A stretch of 55,601 nt of DNA from Chlorobiota bacterium (lineage in GTDB: Bacteria; Bacteroidota; Bacteroidia; Bacteroidales; JAADJA01): positions 1 through 55,601 of the forward strand of contig JAADJA010000096.1 in assembly GCA_013151015.1 (NCBI GenBank). The letters run 5' to 3'. This document shows, piece by piece, positions 1 through 9,189 of this stretch. The notes under the pieces were generated by a model. The model did not search any database and was not told where the DNA came from. It saw nothing but the letters and a program-made list of their open reading frames with translations. Each line of letters starts with the position of its first letter. Position 1 is the first letter of the stretch. A program made the translations under genes and the position numbers.

Positions 1-1
1 G

Positions 2-508
2 AACGATGAAATTGAAAATTGGGTGGACAATTTTATCAACACCTATACTTATGACGAAAATGGAGCCCTTTTGCTGTTATTTGGTCAATATTGGAATGTT
101 GAAGCCGGTGAATGGATAAACAGCAGTCAAATGTCGATTGCTTATAATGAAAATGGAAATATGATCGAAAACTATTCTCAAATATGGGACGAGCTGGCAA
201 ACGAGTGGTCAAACTCTTGGAAATATGATTATTTTTGGTCGGAGCATGAACTCACCGCAATTGTAAATAATCCGGTTGAATCAATAAATATCTACCCGAA
301 CCCAACACAAGGTAAAATAAAAATCAATGTCAATATCCCACTTCAAAATACAAGCGTCAGGGTAGTCTCTGTCTCCGGAAAATTATTGAAAACAATTTCG
401 TTAAAATCTCAAAATGAAATAGATATTAGTGATTTTCAAAAAGGCATCTATTTTTTACATTTCCAAACCCCAAAGGGTTATTTTATCAGGAAAATAATTA
501 AAAACTAG
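2..508 (+). CDS. T9SS type A sorting-domain protein, C-terminal part
   Basis: The reading frame is open from the first complete codon of the window, so the gene starts upstream and only about the last 168 residues are seen. The middle part has short repeats rich in Tyr, Trp, Asn and Glu of the 'YDENG / YNENG' kind found in secreted Bacteroidota surface proteins. The last 75 or so residues form a Por secretion-system tail: a 'YPNPTQGKIKI' start, a 'VRVVSVSGKLLKTI' strand, a 'GIYFLHF' strand and a basic end 'RKIIKN'. Such tails direct export through the outer membrane by the type IX system. The function of the missing N-terminal part cannot be told. Confidence 0.85.
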   Translation, partial: NDEIENWVDNFINTYTYDENGALLLLFGQYWNVEAGEWINSSQMSIAYNENGNMIENYSQIWDELANEWSNSWKYDYFWSEHELTAIVNNPVESINIYPNPTQGKIKINVNIPLQNTSVRVVSVSGKLLKTISLKSQNEIDISDFQKGIYFLHFQTPKGYFIRKIIKN

Positions 509-655
509 AACGATTTTGAATATCACACAAACCGAACAAAGATTTATTTAGAATTACTTTTAACGGTTCCATTTCACATATTTTTACTTCTTGAACCTAA
601 TTCCGAAATTACTCAGGAATTGACATAAAGCTATACCCTAACTTCTGATTTTATC

Positions 656-663
656 TACCTTTG
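656..663 (+). promoter_or_regulatory. TAnnTTTG -7 promoter box before ccoI
   Basis: TACCTTTG fits the Bacteroidota sigma-A -7 consensus TAnnTTTG. It overlaps an in-frame TTG at 661, which argues that this TTG is promoter DNA and that the ATG at 679 is the real start. I see no clear -33 TTTG. Confidence 0.45.
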
Positions 664-678
664 CCAAAAATTATTTCG

Positions 679-3075
679 ATGGGATTAGCTTGTGTTCACT
701 GTGGCGAAGATTGCGGGAAACACCCGGTAATGTGGGATGACAAGCCTTTTTGCTGCCACGGCTGTAAAACCGTTTACCATATCCTCAACCAGAATGGGAT
801 GACGCAGTATTACAAGATCGGGAAGATGCCGGGGATCAAGGTAGAAACTGCCGAAGTTGGCGATAAATATGCTTTTCTCGATTTGGAAGAGATAAAATCG
901 AAGCTGCTCGATTTTTCGGATGGAGGTGTGAACAAAGTCACCTTTTTTGTTCCGGGCATCCATTGCGCTTCCTGCATCTGGTTGCTCGAAAACCTGAACA
1001 CGCTCAATCCCGGGATCGTCCATTCCTCGGTGAACTTCCCAAAAAAAGAAGTCTATATCACTTTTAAGGACGATGAAATATCCATCCGGCAATTGGCCGA
1101 ACTTTTGGCATCCATCCATTACATCCCGGAAATCACCCTTGACAAACTGGACAAAAAAACCGATGGGAAAAGCAACAAAACCTTGTTGATAAAACTTGGC
1201 ATAACCGGTTTTGTACTGATGAATGTTATGTTTTACAATGTTCCTGAATATCTACCCGGAGGCGAATTCCTTGGTGATGACTTCAAGGTTTTCTTTGGCT
1301 GGATGAGCCTTGTTTTGTCCATTCCGATTATTGCCTATTCGGGGAACGATTATTTTTTATCGGCCATTAAAGGGCTACGGCATAAAATCGTCAGCATCGA
1401 CATTCCCATTGCGCTCGGCATGGCCACACTCTTTTTGCAAAGTGCATATGAAGTTATCTCCGGGCAAGGGATAGGCTATCTCGATTCGTTGACGGGCCTG
1501 GTCTTTTTTCTGCTGATCGGCAAATGGTACCAGGGGAAAACCTATCAGGCACTTTCTTTTGAGCGGGACTACAAATCCTATTTCCCGGTTGCGGTCACCA
1601 AAATCGAAAACAAAAAGGAAACTGTTATCCCCTTGGAAAAACTTAAGGCCGGTGACCATATCCTGGTGCGCAACATGGAGTTGATCCCGGCGGATTCCAT
1701 CATCCGAAAAGGGGAAGGCAACATTGATTACAGTTTTGTGACAGGCGAATCCCTGCCCGTTGGCAAATTACCCGGAGAACCCATTTTTGCAGGGGGAAGG
1801 CAAGTGGGCAGCTCCATCGAGCTGGAAGTCTCAAAAGATGTGGAACAAAGCTACCTCACCCAACTCTGGAACCAAAAAAAAGACCCCCTTGATTCGGGGG
1901 CACACCTGAATGATCTTGTGAACAAGATAAGCCAGTATTTCACGGTCATCATCCTGGTCATTGCCTCGGCTGCAGGTGTTTATTGGCTTTCCCATGATAA
2001 ATCGACTGCATTGTTCGCTTTCACTTCCGTGTTGATCATTGCATGTCCGTGTGCGCTGGCTCTTACTGTACCCTTTACTTTTGGGAGCACCATGCGCCAT
2101 TTTGGGCGCAAAGGTTTTTATCTAAAGAAAACCGATGTTGTCGAAAAATTGCATAAAGTAACTTCCATTGTTTTTGACAAAACCGGGACTATTACACACA
2201 GCAAATCAATGAAAATTGAATTTATCGGGGAAGACCCGGGAAATGAAAAATTTTTACTGATAAAGTCACTGGTCCGTCATTCGACCCATCCCTTAAGTGC
2301 AGCCCTGTTCCAAAACCTGGACGGTGACGATCTTTTTCCCGTTGAAAACTTCAAGGAAATGCCATCGCTTGGGATAAGCGGTGAAATCAATGGCATTAGA
2401 ATAAACATCGGCTCGCGAAAATTCATCACTGGAAAAGAAGATACCGACAAAGGTTTAAAGACCGAAGTATTCGTGTTTTTCAAAGATTCGATCCTGGGTC
2501 ATTTCCAATTGGAAAACAGCTACCGGGACGGATTGAAAGAGGTCATTCAAAGCCTGAAAGGAAAATATGACCTCCATTTGCTCACCGGCGACAATGAATC
2601 GGAAAAAGAAAACCTGCTCAAACTTTTTGGAACGGATACACAACTGCTTTTCAGGCAATCCCCAACGGACAAACTCGAATACATTAAACAACTAAAGGGA
2701 AATGGGAAAACTGTTTTGATGATAGGTGACGGGCTTAACGATTCCGGGGCACTCAACGAAAGCGATGTGGGGATTTCGATTGCCGATGATGTTTACCATT
2801 TTTCACCCGCTTGCGATGCTATCCTGGAATCGGGAAAATTCCGCAACCTGCATAAATACCTGAAATTTACGAATACAAGCATCTCTATAGTCTATGTGAG
2901 TTTCGCCATTTCGTTCCTGTACAATGTATTTGGGATATATTTTGCCGTACGGGGAATGATGACACCGGTTTTTGCCGCTGTACTAATGCCCATCAGTTCT
3001 GTTTCGGTGGTGGCCTTTGCCACTTTTATGGTTTCGTGGTCTGCAAGGAAAATAACGAACAAAGCCACCGCCTAA
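679..3075 (+). CDS. ccoI: Copper-translocating P1B-type ATPase for cbb3 oxidase assembly (CcoI/FixI)
   Basis: The 798-residue membrane ATPase is expected to export copper and supply the CuB site of cbb3 oxidase. In order it has an N-terminal cysteine-rich metal-binding domain (CVHCGEDC, CCHGCKTVY), an HMA-like domain with GIHCASC near residue 95, transmembrane helices, an actuator TGES motif, the ion-site CPCALAL, the phosphorylation site DKTGTIT and the hinge GDGLNDSGAL. This N-terminal cysteine domain followed by HMA is typical of CcoI/FixI rather than CopA. The start is set at ATG 679 because the upstream TTG lies in a promoter box. It stands convergent to the fnr pair with only 14 bp between, and away from the rest of the cco genes at 15.7-21.9 kb. 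Confidence 0.93.
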   Translation: MGLACVHCGEDCGKHPVMWDDKPFCCHGCKTVYHILNQNGMTQYYKIGKMPGIKVETAEVGDKYAFLDLEEIKSKLLDFSDGGVNKVTFFVPGIHCASCIWLLENLNTLNPGIVHSSVNFPKKEVYITFKDDEISIRQLAELLASIHYIPEITLDKLDKKTDGKSNKTLLIKLGITGFVLMNVMFYNVPEYLPGGEFLGDDFKVFFGWMSLVLSIPIIAYSGNDYFLSAIKGLRHKIVSIDIPIALGMATLFLQSAYEVISGQGIGYLDSLTGLVFFLLIGKWYQGKTYQALSFERDYKSYFPVAVTKIENKKETVIPLEKLKAGDHILVRNMELIPADSIIRKGEGNIDYSFVTGESLPVGKLPGEPIFAGGRQVGSSIELEVSKDVEQSYLTQLWNQKKDPLDSGAHLNDLVNKISQYFTVIILVIASAAGVYWLSHDKSTALFAFTSVLIIACPCALALTVPFTFGSTMRHFGRKGFYLKKTDVVEKLHKVTSIVFDKTGTITHSKSMKIEFIGEDPGNEKFLLIKSLVRHSTHPLSAALFQNLDGDDLFPVENFKEMPSLGISGEINGIRINIGSRKFITGKEDTDKGLKTEVFVFFKDSILGHFQLENSYRDGLKEVIQSLKGKYDLHLLTGDNESEKENLLKLFGTDTQLLFRQSPTDKLEYIKQLKGNGKTVLMIGDGLNDSGALNESDVGISIADDVYHFSPACDAILESGKFRNLHKYLKFTNTSISIVYVSFAISFLYNVFGIYFAVRGMMTPVFAAVLMPISSVSVVAFATFMVSWSARKITNKATA

Positions 3076-3089
3076 CATTTTCAAACACA

Positions 3090-3815
3090 TTAGTTTGAGA
3101 AAGGGGCATATTGGTAATGGTTGAATTTTTGGCAAAGTTCTTTTAGGCCATGTATATTTAAAATCCTTATTTCCTTTGCTTCCAGGTGTATTATTTTTGA
3201 TTGTTCAAGTTTGCTCAAAGCCCTGATAACGGTTTCATAAGTAGTTCCTGCCAGGCTGGCAAGGTCTTTTCTTGAAGGGGTAAAGCCCAACAAAGTCGCA
3301 TCATCATGTTTAAACCCAAAAGCATTCACTACCAATATCAAGGCCAGGGCAACTTTTTCCTTGGCCGACATCAGGGATGAATAGCGCATCCTGGCATCAG
3401 CCTCTTTCAATTTTTCCGCATAAAACAATATCAGGTGCATGGCCATATTTGGGCTGGCCATAACGGCCTTATAAAAAATGTCGATGGGAATAAAAGTAAC
3501 TTGTGATTTTTCAAGTGTTACGGCAGAAACAGGATATACCATGTTTTTCCCAAGGCCCTGGTAGCCTAATATTTGTTCGGTTGTGGCAAGGCTTACTATC
3601 CTCTCGTTTCCAATTCCAAAATTCGAAACCAATTTTACCCTCCCCGAGTATATTTCATAAATACCCGAAACCTGCTCGCCTTCGGAAAAAATGGTGGCGC
3701 CAACAGGGTAATCCGTTGTGGTCTTGTTCAGGGTTATCACTGGTTTCCATTCAGGGGAGCAGTATTTATTGATAAAACAATTGTGGTGGCTACATGTTTC
3801 GCACTTTCTTTTCAT
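3090..3815 (-). CDS. Crp/Fnr-family regulator with four N-terminal cysteines (second of tandem pair)
   Basis: This 241-residue protein has an N-terminal C-x2-C-x4-C-x5-C motif (C5, C8, C13, C19, within 'CFINKYC'), a cyclic-nucleotide-binding-like beta-roll, a dimerisation helix and a C-terminal winged helix-turn-helix. The recognition helix reads TYETVIRAL, keeping the Glu-x3-Arg spacing that contacts the FNR/CRP half-site. Four N-terminal cysteines suggest an Fe-S or other redox cofactor, but the spacing is not that of E. coli FNR. The start codon overlaps the upstream regulator's stop (ATGA), so the two are translationally coupled. As the last gene of the nar unit it is likely co-expressed with nitrate reductase. 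Confidence 0.9.
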   Translation of the reverse strand: MKRKCETCSHHNCFINKYCSPEWKPVITLNKTTTDYPVGATIFSEGEQVSGIYEIYSGRVKLVSNFGIGNERIVSLATTEQILGYQGLGKNMVYPVSAVTLEKSQVTFIPIDIFYKAVMASPNMAMHLILFYAEKLKEADARMRYSSLMSAKEKVALALILVVNAFGFKHDDATLLGFTPSRKDLASLAGTTYETVIRALSKLEQSKIIHLEAKEIRILNIHGLKELCQKFNHYQYAPFSN

Positions 3816-4504
3816 AATTCCATTTTTGCAAGGGTCTTTAACGCCAAATAATCAAGTATGTACAACTCGCCCTTATCCCTCCTGATCATCCCATCTTGCT
3901 CCAAATTGCTCAAAGCAATTGACAAGGACCTATATGAAATCCTTGCAAAATTTGCCAGATCCCTTGAGCTTATGCACAAATCAACAAGCTTTGTCCTTCT
4001 GTCTTTATACCCAAACGCTTTGGTTATCAGCAATAGTGATGCAGAAAGTTTTTCCTCGGGGGAGCTTAGTTCATTTACCTTAAGTTTGGCTTCCGACTTC
4101 AATAATTCATCGGCAAAAAACATCATCATATAAAAAGCCAGATCTTTATTCGCCCTTATCAACCTGAAAAAGTCTTCGTTTGGAATATATGCAATTTCTG
4201 AGTCATCCAAAGTTTTTGCCGTGATAGGATAAATCATATCATCGCTGAAACCACGATGCCCGAGCACTTGCCCTCTTCCGGCCAGCCTTATGATTTTTTC
4301 TTCTTGACTTGTTTTCAGAAGGATTTTCACCTTCCCCGAACAGATAACAAATATCCCGCTTACATAGTCCCCCTCGCTGAAGATCGTTTCCGAAGCAGAT
4401 AAGAATTTCCTGGTTTTTCTTTGTTCTGTATATTCCAGCCAGCCCGACAGACAATATTTGTTGATAAAACACTCTAAGTTTTTACAATTCCTGCAATCCA
4501 TCAT
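3812..4504 (-). CDS. Crp/Fnr-family regulator with four N-terminal cysteines (first of tandem pair)
   Basis: A 230-residue paralogue of the next gene with the same C-x2-C-x4-C-x5-C N-terminus (C4, C7, C12, C18) and the shared CFINKYC block. The effector domain and winged helix are present. The recognition helix reads SYRSLSIAL, so Arg replaces the usual Glu and Ile replaces the usual Arg, implying altered DNA specificity. A longer frame begins with a TTG at 4537 inside the narK-like gene. I prefer ATG 4504, one base after the stop of that gene, because it gives tight coupling and places the first Cys as in the paralogue. It probably reports oxygen, NO or nitrogen oxides; the ligand is not known. 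Confidence 0.88.
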   Translation of the reverse strand: MMDCRNCKNLECFINKYCLSGWLEYTEQRKTRKFLSASETIFSEGDYVSGIFVICSGKVKILLKTSQEEKIIRLAGRGQVLGHRGFSDDMIYPITAKTLDDSEIAYIPNEDFFRLIRANKDLAFYMMMFFADELLKSEAKLKVNELSSPEEKLSASLLLITKAFGYKDRRTKLVDLCISSRDLANFARISYRSLSIALSNLEQDGMIRRDKGELYILDYLALKTLAKMEL

Positions 4505-4505
4505 T

Positions 4506-6134
4506 TTATGGGTTTTTAAATTCTGCTTTCGGGCCAAGGTAATACCACCAGTTCAACACGGCACATACTGCATAAAATACCGCAAATCCATACATGGCAA
4601 ATTCAGGTGTTGTGGCTTTCATTTGCTCACTTATGATTTTTGGGATCAAAAATGCGCCATAAGCGGCAACTGCCGAAGTCCACCCAAGAACAGGGCCTGC
4701 CTGTTCAACATTGAAAACCATGGAAATTGTCCTGAAAGTGGATCCGTTCCCAATTCCGGTAGCAGCAAAAAGGATGACAATCAGAATAAAAAAGGGCATG
4801 AAATAATCTTGCGGTGTTGCGGATTGGTAGGCCAGTGATGAATAATAACCAACTCCAACCGAACAAATAACCATTACGATGGCTACAATCTGGGTAACAA
4901 TTGCCCCTCCAACTTTATCGGCGATTTTCCCTCCTATCGGCCTGATCAAAGCCCCGACAAATGCGCCTACCCAAACATACATGAAAGTGGCCGGCCCATC
5001 GGGGTTTGCCAAATTATGTGTCATTACACCATCGACCATTACGTGTTTCACGCCAAAAATAAATTTTATTGCCAATCCAACAGCTGCGGCAAACCCAATG
5101 AACGAACCAAAGGTCATGGTATAAATTACGGTCATTACCCAAGTGTGCTTATTATTGAAAATTTTGTACTGCCGTTCCAAATTTGACTTAATTTCCTTTG
5201 GTGACAGCCTTTTCATCATAAATACGACCATTGCGATGATAACAGGTAAAACAATCCATTTGACCCAGGTAATGGATTTAAAGGTCAAGATGAAATAAAG
5301 CCCAATTGCGGCACAAACAAAACCGATAAGCAACAACCAACTGATCCTTCCAAACGACACCAAAGGGCTTTTTAAATTTGGGGTTACACTTTCGGTTTTG
5401 ATATTGTTCATCTTGAACCAGCCAAGAAAGGCCAAAGGGACAAGCCAGAGTATCCATACCCAGCCCGCATTTGAAAGCCAGGTATCGGAGCCTGCCGCAA
5501 TCCTTTTAAAAATAGTACCGCTCGGGCTCGACAAAACCATCGGATCGCCACTAAGGAAACCGAGCATTGGAACCGTCATTGCAAGTGGGATAAGGATTTG
5601 CATGGTAGTAACACCAAAATTCCCAAGCCCTGCGTTCATCCCAAGGGCATAGCCTTGTGTTTTTTTAGGATAAAAAAAGCTGATATTGCTCATGGAAGAA
5701 GCAAAGTTCCCACCACCAAAACCAGATAAAAATGCCATCGCCATAAAAAATTCAAACGATGTATTGGGGTTTTGCAAGCCAATGGCCGTCCCAAAAGCAG
5801 GAATCATCAATAGGACGGTCGTAAAGAAAATTGTGTTCCTGCCCCCGGCAAGGCGGATGAAAAACGTACTTGGTATCCTTAGGGTCGCACCTGTAAGGCC
5901 CGCTATGGCGGGAAGCATGAACAACAGTCCCATGGCTTCCTCTGGTGATTTCCCAAAAGTGAACCCCAGGTTTTTCATTTGAACCGTAATGATGCCCCAC
6001 ATCAACCAAACCGCAAACCCAACCAATAGGCTCGGTATCGAAATCCATAAATTCCGGTTGGCTATTTTTTTCCCTGTTGAGTTCCAAAAACTTTCGTTTT
6101 CAACATCCCATTTTGTAAGATCTGCTTTTGACAT
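4506..6134 (-). CDS. narK: MFS nitrate/nitrite transporter, NarK family (second copy)
   Basis: This 542-residue inner-membrane protein has about twelve hydrophobic helices and belongs to the nitrate/nitrite porter group of the major facilitator superfamily. The glycine-rich stretches 'FLSGFGGGNFASSMSNISFF' and 'ALGMNAGLGNFGVTTMQ' are the nitrate signature segments of NarK proteins. It would exchange nitrate for nitrite or import nitrate with protons for cytoplasmic-facing NarG. It follows the first narK by 66 bp and is followed after one base by the fnr pair. The two porters are clearly divergent, so they may split the symport and antiport roles known for NarK1 and NarK2, but which is which is not decided here. 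Confidence 0.9.
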   Translation of the reverse strand: MSKADLTKWDVENESFWNSTGKKIANRNLWISIPSLLVGFAVWLMWGIITVQMKNLGFTFGKSPEEAMGLLFMLPAIAGLTGATLRIPSTFFIRLAGGRNTIFFTTVLLMIPAFGTAIGLQNPNTSFEFFMAMAFLSGFGGGNFASSMSNISFFYPKKTQGYALGMNAGLGNFGVTTMQILIPLAMTVPMLGFLSGDPMVLSSPSGTIFKRIAAGSDTWLSNAGWVWILWLVPLAFLGWFKMNNIKTESVTPNLKSPLVSFGRISWLLLIGFVCAAIGLYFILTFKSITWVKWIVLPVIIAMVVFMMKRLSPKEIKSNLERQYKIFNNKHTWVMTVIYTMTFGSFIGFAAAVGLAIKFIFGVKHVMVDGVMTHNLANPDGPATFMYVWVGAFVGALIRPIGGKIADKVGGAIVTQIVAIVMVICSVGVGYYSSLAYQSATPQDYFMPFFILIVILFAATGIGNGSTFRTISMVFNVEQAGPVLGWTSAVAAYGAFLIPKIISEQMKATTPEFAMYGFAVFYAVCAVLNWWYYLGPKAEFKNP

Positions 6135-6200
6135 GATTTTTTATTTAATTATTGTTTTGAATTTTAATGACAATATCTGTTTCTGAAAACAACAGTACCG

Positions 6201-7739
6201 TTACAACCTATCAACAAATGCATCTTTAGGTTCTTTCAGCATAACGAAACAATATACAAGGCTGACCAGTGCACCGCCTGACAACATGAACAAGAATGAT
6301 TTGTCGTCCATGAAATTGTACAGGAACAAATAGGTAACTGCACCCACATTTCCAAAAGCCCCCGCCATTCCTGCAATCCTTCCGGTCATGTCTTTTTTAA
6401 TTGATGGGATCATGGCGAAAGTGGCCCCTTCGGCACCCTGCACAAAAAAAGAAGCAAACATGGTTATTGCAATAGATACGATTAACCAGGAAATGGTATT
6501 GAATTGTGGCAGAAGGGTCGTTTCCCCATTTCCATCAACCGGTCCATATTTTGAAATCAGGGCCATTAGGAAAAACCCAATGGTAATACCTGTCATATAA
6601 AGTAACATAGTTTTCTTCCTGCTTCCCATTTTATCTGACAGCAAGCCGCCTAAAGGCCGGGCCACCAAATTCATAAAAGCAAACGAACCGGCAACGGAAC
6701 CCGCCATGGTCAAAGTCATTATAGGAGAACCATCATCGTACAATAAATTGCTGAACACCTCATAAAAGAACATGGGAAGCATTGAAACAATGGCCAACTC
6801 AGCACCAAAATTCGCAAAATATGTTGTGTTCAACGCACCCACACTCCCAAAAGGAAATTTCTCAGATTCAGGGACACCGGCTTTCAACCTAGGCAGGTTG
6901 GCCTTTAATATCCTTATGACATCCACCAGATAAACCGCCCCAAGGATGAACCAAGAGATCCATACATTTGTCCAGCTTATCATGTTCACACCATGTATCA
7001 TTTGCTTGTGCAATACAAAAACGACCAGGCCAAGTGCCCCATATAACGGCAATTCCCAAACAATATATTGTACAAGGTCAACATAGGAGGATACGGGCAT
7101 TGCACCGCCTTTTTTCTTTTTTGCAGGGGGTTCGTGGCCTTCAGGATTGTCTTTAACCGCAAAGAAATAAAAAACACCATAAACCGCAGTTATGATACTG
7201 GTTATGGCCAATGACCATCTCCAATCGCCACCTAAAACATTTACGGCGATGAACGGAACCATTGCTGCAGCGGCAGCAGAACCAAAATTCCCCCATCCTG
7301 CATAAAAACCTTCGGCACGGCCAATGTATTTAGGAGTGAACCAGTTAGCGGTCATTTTTATTCCGATTACAAAACCGGCACCAATTGCACCCAAAGCCAA
7401 CCTGGACAAAACCAATTGTGTAAGGTCATCGCCAAAAGCGAAAGTAAGCCCTGGGATCAGCATAATCACCATCAAACCTGCAAATATCCTTCTTGGCCCA
7501 TATTTGTCAATTAAGCCCCCAACTATGATCCTCGCCGGGATCGTGAGGGCCACGTTGGTCACCAACAGTGCTTTCACATTGGATTTTGAAAGCCAATCGA
7601 ACTGTTCGATCATTTTTGAAAGGACCCCGGCCATATTGAACCAAACCACAAATGTGAGGAAAAAGGCAATCCATGTAAAGTGCAAAGTTTTTATACTGGG
7701 ATTGCTTAAATCAAATAAAGAAGGTGCTTTTTGAGACAT
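6201..7739 (-). CDS. narK: MFS nitrate/nitrite transporter, NarK family (first copy)
   Basis: This 512-residue twelve-helix major facilitator protein carries the nitrate-porter segments 'GAIGAGFVIGIKMTANWF' and 'FYAGWGNFGSAAAAAMVP' and, near the C-terminus, 'IAGMAGAFGNVGAVTYLF'. It moves nitrate or nitrite across the inner membrane. It lies 39 bp after narI and heads the two-transporter block of the nar unit. It is more like the compact NarK1/NarU-type proteins than its 542-residue neighbour. Its ATG 7739 begins MSQKAPSLFDLSNPSIK, a hydrophilic N-terminus before the first helix. Confidence 0.9.
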   Translation of the reverse strand: MSQKAPSLFDLSNPSIKTLHFTWIAFFLTFVVWFNMAGVLSKMIEQFDWLSKSNVKALLVTNVALTIPARIIVGGLIDKYGPRRIFAGLMVIMLIPGLTFAFGDDLTQLVLSRLALGAIGAGFVIGIKMTANWFTPKYIGRAEGFYAGWGNFGSAAAAAMVPFIAVNVLGGDWRWSLAITSIITAVYGVFYFFAVKDNPEGHEPPAKKKKGGAMPVSSYVDLVQYIVWELPLYGALGLVVFVLHKQMIHGVNMISWTNVWISWFILGAVYLVDVIRILKANLPRLKAGVPESEKFPFGSVGALNTTYFANFGAELAIVSMLPMFFYEVFSNLLYDDGSPIMTLTMAGSVAGSFAFMNLVARPLGGLLSDKMGSRKKTMLLYMTGITIGFFLMALISKYGPVDGNGETTLLPQFNTISWLIVSIAITMFASFFVQGAEGATFAMIPSIKKDMTGRIAGMAGAFGNVGAVTYLFLYNFMDDKSFLFMLSGGALVSLVYCFVMLKEPKDAFVDRL

Positions 7740-7778
7740 AACAATATTCTTAATGTGGGTATTAAAATCTAATTAACA

Positions 7779-8501
7779 TTAATTGTTTTTTGATCGCACA
7801 CCATTGACCAATTTCCTGGATGACCTGATTTTCTTACGGTCCCAGTTCCAGATTACATATTGGTATGGCCTATAAAAATACCGGAAGGGATACACAAGGA
7901 AGTGCATAAAACGGGTAAACGGGATCATGCCAATCAAGGTGAACGCTGACACGATATGGATTTTAACGGACAATGGCATGGCGGCAACCCCTGCAATATC
8001 GGGGTCAAAAAGGAAAATGGATTTAAGGTAGGGTGTGAGCACGGCAGGGAACCAGGCAGATCCCCACCTCACAAAATAAGCAACCCATAGGCCTGAAACA
8101 ATCTGAGTGAACAATAGCACATAAACAAATACATCCATTTTGCTCGTTACCATTATCAGCCTTCTGTTCTTTGCCCGCCTAACCACAAGTATCAGCAAGC
8201 CAAATAAGGCAGAGAGCCCAAAACCCAATGCCGAAACCTCAAGGATGAGCAAACGTACCGGAACACTGTTCCAGGCAATCACACTTCGCGGGAACAAGAA
8301 GGCCACAAGATGACCAAAAAACAGAAAAACCAATCCCCAGTGAAAAGGCCGGCTTCCATAAAACAATTCTTTTCCTTCCAAAAACTGGGAAGAGAGCGAG
8401 GATATTTTAAACCCTAAGTTCATATACCTCATAATGGAACCTACCAGCAAAACTACCAGGGCAGCATAAGGTAAACCGATAAAGAAGAAATTGTTGCTCA
8501 T
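7779..8501 (-). CDS. narI: Respiratory nitrate reductase gamma subunit (cytochrome b, NarI)
   Basis: This 240-residue membrane protein has about five transmembrane helices and is the di-haem b quinol oxidase subunit. It anchors NarGH and passes electrons from menaquinol to NarH. The N-terminus runs straight into helix 1, followed by 'FHWGLVFLFFGHLVAFLFP' (histidine ligand region) and a later 'KIHIVSAFTLIGMIPFTRFMHFLVYP' segment, which holds the C-terminal histidine ligands of NarI. It starts 3 bp after narJ, as in classical narGHJI operons. Confidence 0.93.
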   Translation of the reverse strand: MSNNFFFIGLPYAALVVLLVGSIMRYMNLGFKISSLSSQFLEGKELFYGSRPFHWGLVFLFFGHLVAFLFPRSVIAWNSVPVRLLILEVSALGFGLSALFGLLILVVRRAKNRRLIMVTSKMDVFVYVLLFTQIVSGLWVAYFVRWGSAWFPAVLTPYLKSIFLFDPDIAGVAAMPLSVKIHIVSAFTLIGMIPFTRFMHFLVYPFRYFYRPYQYVIWNWDRKKIRSSRKLVNGVRSKNN

Positions 8502-8504
8502 ATT

Positions 8505-9146
8505 TTAAAATCTTTTTTGTTTGCAATTCGCATCACAGACTGTCATTTTAGGGGAAGGTGCCAGAAATTCATTGTTTGCAGTAAATGATTCTTCTGCAAA
8601 TGCATATTCTTTTAGGCCGTTGCCGGAAAAGTCGTTTTGCAGCATTTCAAGCAATATCCCTAACAAGTCTTTATAATAATTATCGATATTATTGAATTTC
8701 GTGAGCATAAAGCGTACTGCCGGTGCAGTAATTATAAAGCCCAGTTCAGTGGCAAAACCCTCATCGGAAGTTTGGGCAAGCAAGCAGAGCACGTTCGGCA
8801 AATGATCGGCAAGTTCGCTCCCGCAATCGACACCGGCTTTTTTATGTTCATTTTGAAGATTGACAAGCAGTTGCCCTCTTTTGTAATCTTCCCCAAACAT
8901 CACGTAACCAATATCCAAATAGCAAACCGCATTCACATCAAAGGTCTTTAAATAATACTCCTGCTGCTCTTTTGTTGATTTCTGTCCGATCATATCAACA
9001 AATTTGGACAGTTTTCCTGCTTGTCCGGGAAACCGGGTTTTCACCTCCCCATAAAAAACTTTTGCATTGGGCAATAATTTTTCGTCCGGATACCTGAAAA
9101 GTTCGGCGAACAGTTTATAATGTTGTAATTTATTCATGGATGCCAT
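8505..9146 (-). CDS. narJ: Nitrate reductase assembly chaperone NarJ (TorD/NarJ family)
   Basis: This 213-residue cytoplasmic protein occupies the narJ position between narH and narI. It has the all-helical TorD/NarJ look: 'LFAELFRYPDEKLLPN' at the start, then 'CYLDIGYVMFGEDYKRGQLLVNLQNEH', which matches the conserved 'D-x-G...RG-x-ML' region of NarJ proteins. NarJ binds apo-NarG, permits molybdenum cofactor and Fe-S insertion and membrane docking, and is not part of the final enzyme. A second ATG three codons downstream could also be used. The tail is cysteine-bearing (VCDANCKQKRF), which is unusual for NarJ. Confidence 0.85.
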   Translation of the reverse strand: MASMNKLQHYKLFAELFRYPDEKLLPNAKVFYGEVKTRFPGQAGKLSKFVDMIGQKSTKEQQEYYLKTFDVNAVCYLDIGYVMFGEDYKRGQLLVNLQNEHKKAGVDCGSELADHLPNVLCLLAQTSDEGFATELGFIITAPAVRFMLTKFNNIDNYYKDLLGILLEMLQNDFSGNGLKEYAFAEESFTANNEFLAPSPKMTVCDANCKQKRF

Positions 9147-9189
9147 ATTGTCAAAATTTTCTTTTGGGTCAATTGTATATTCAGTTTAC

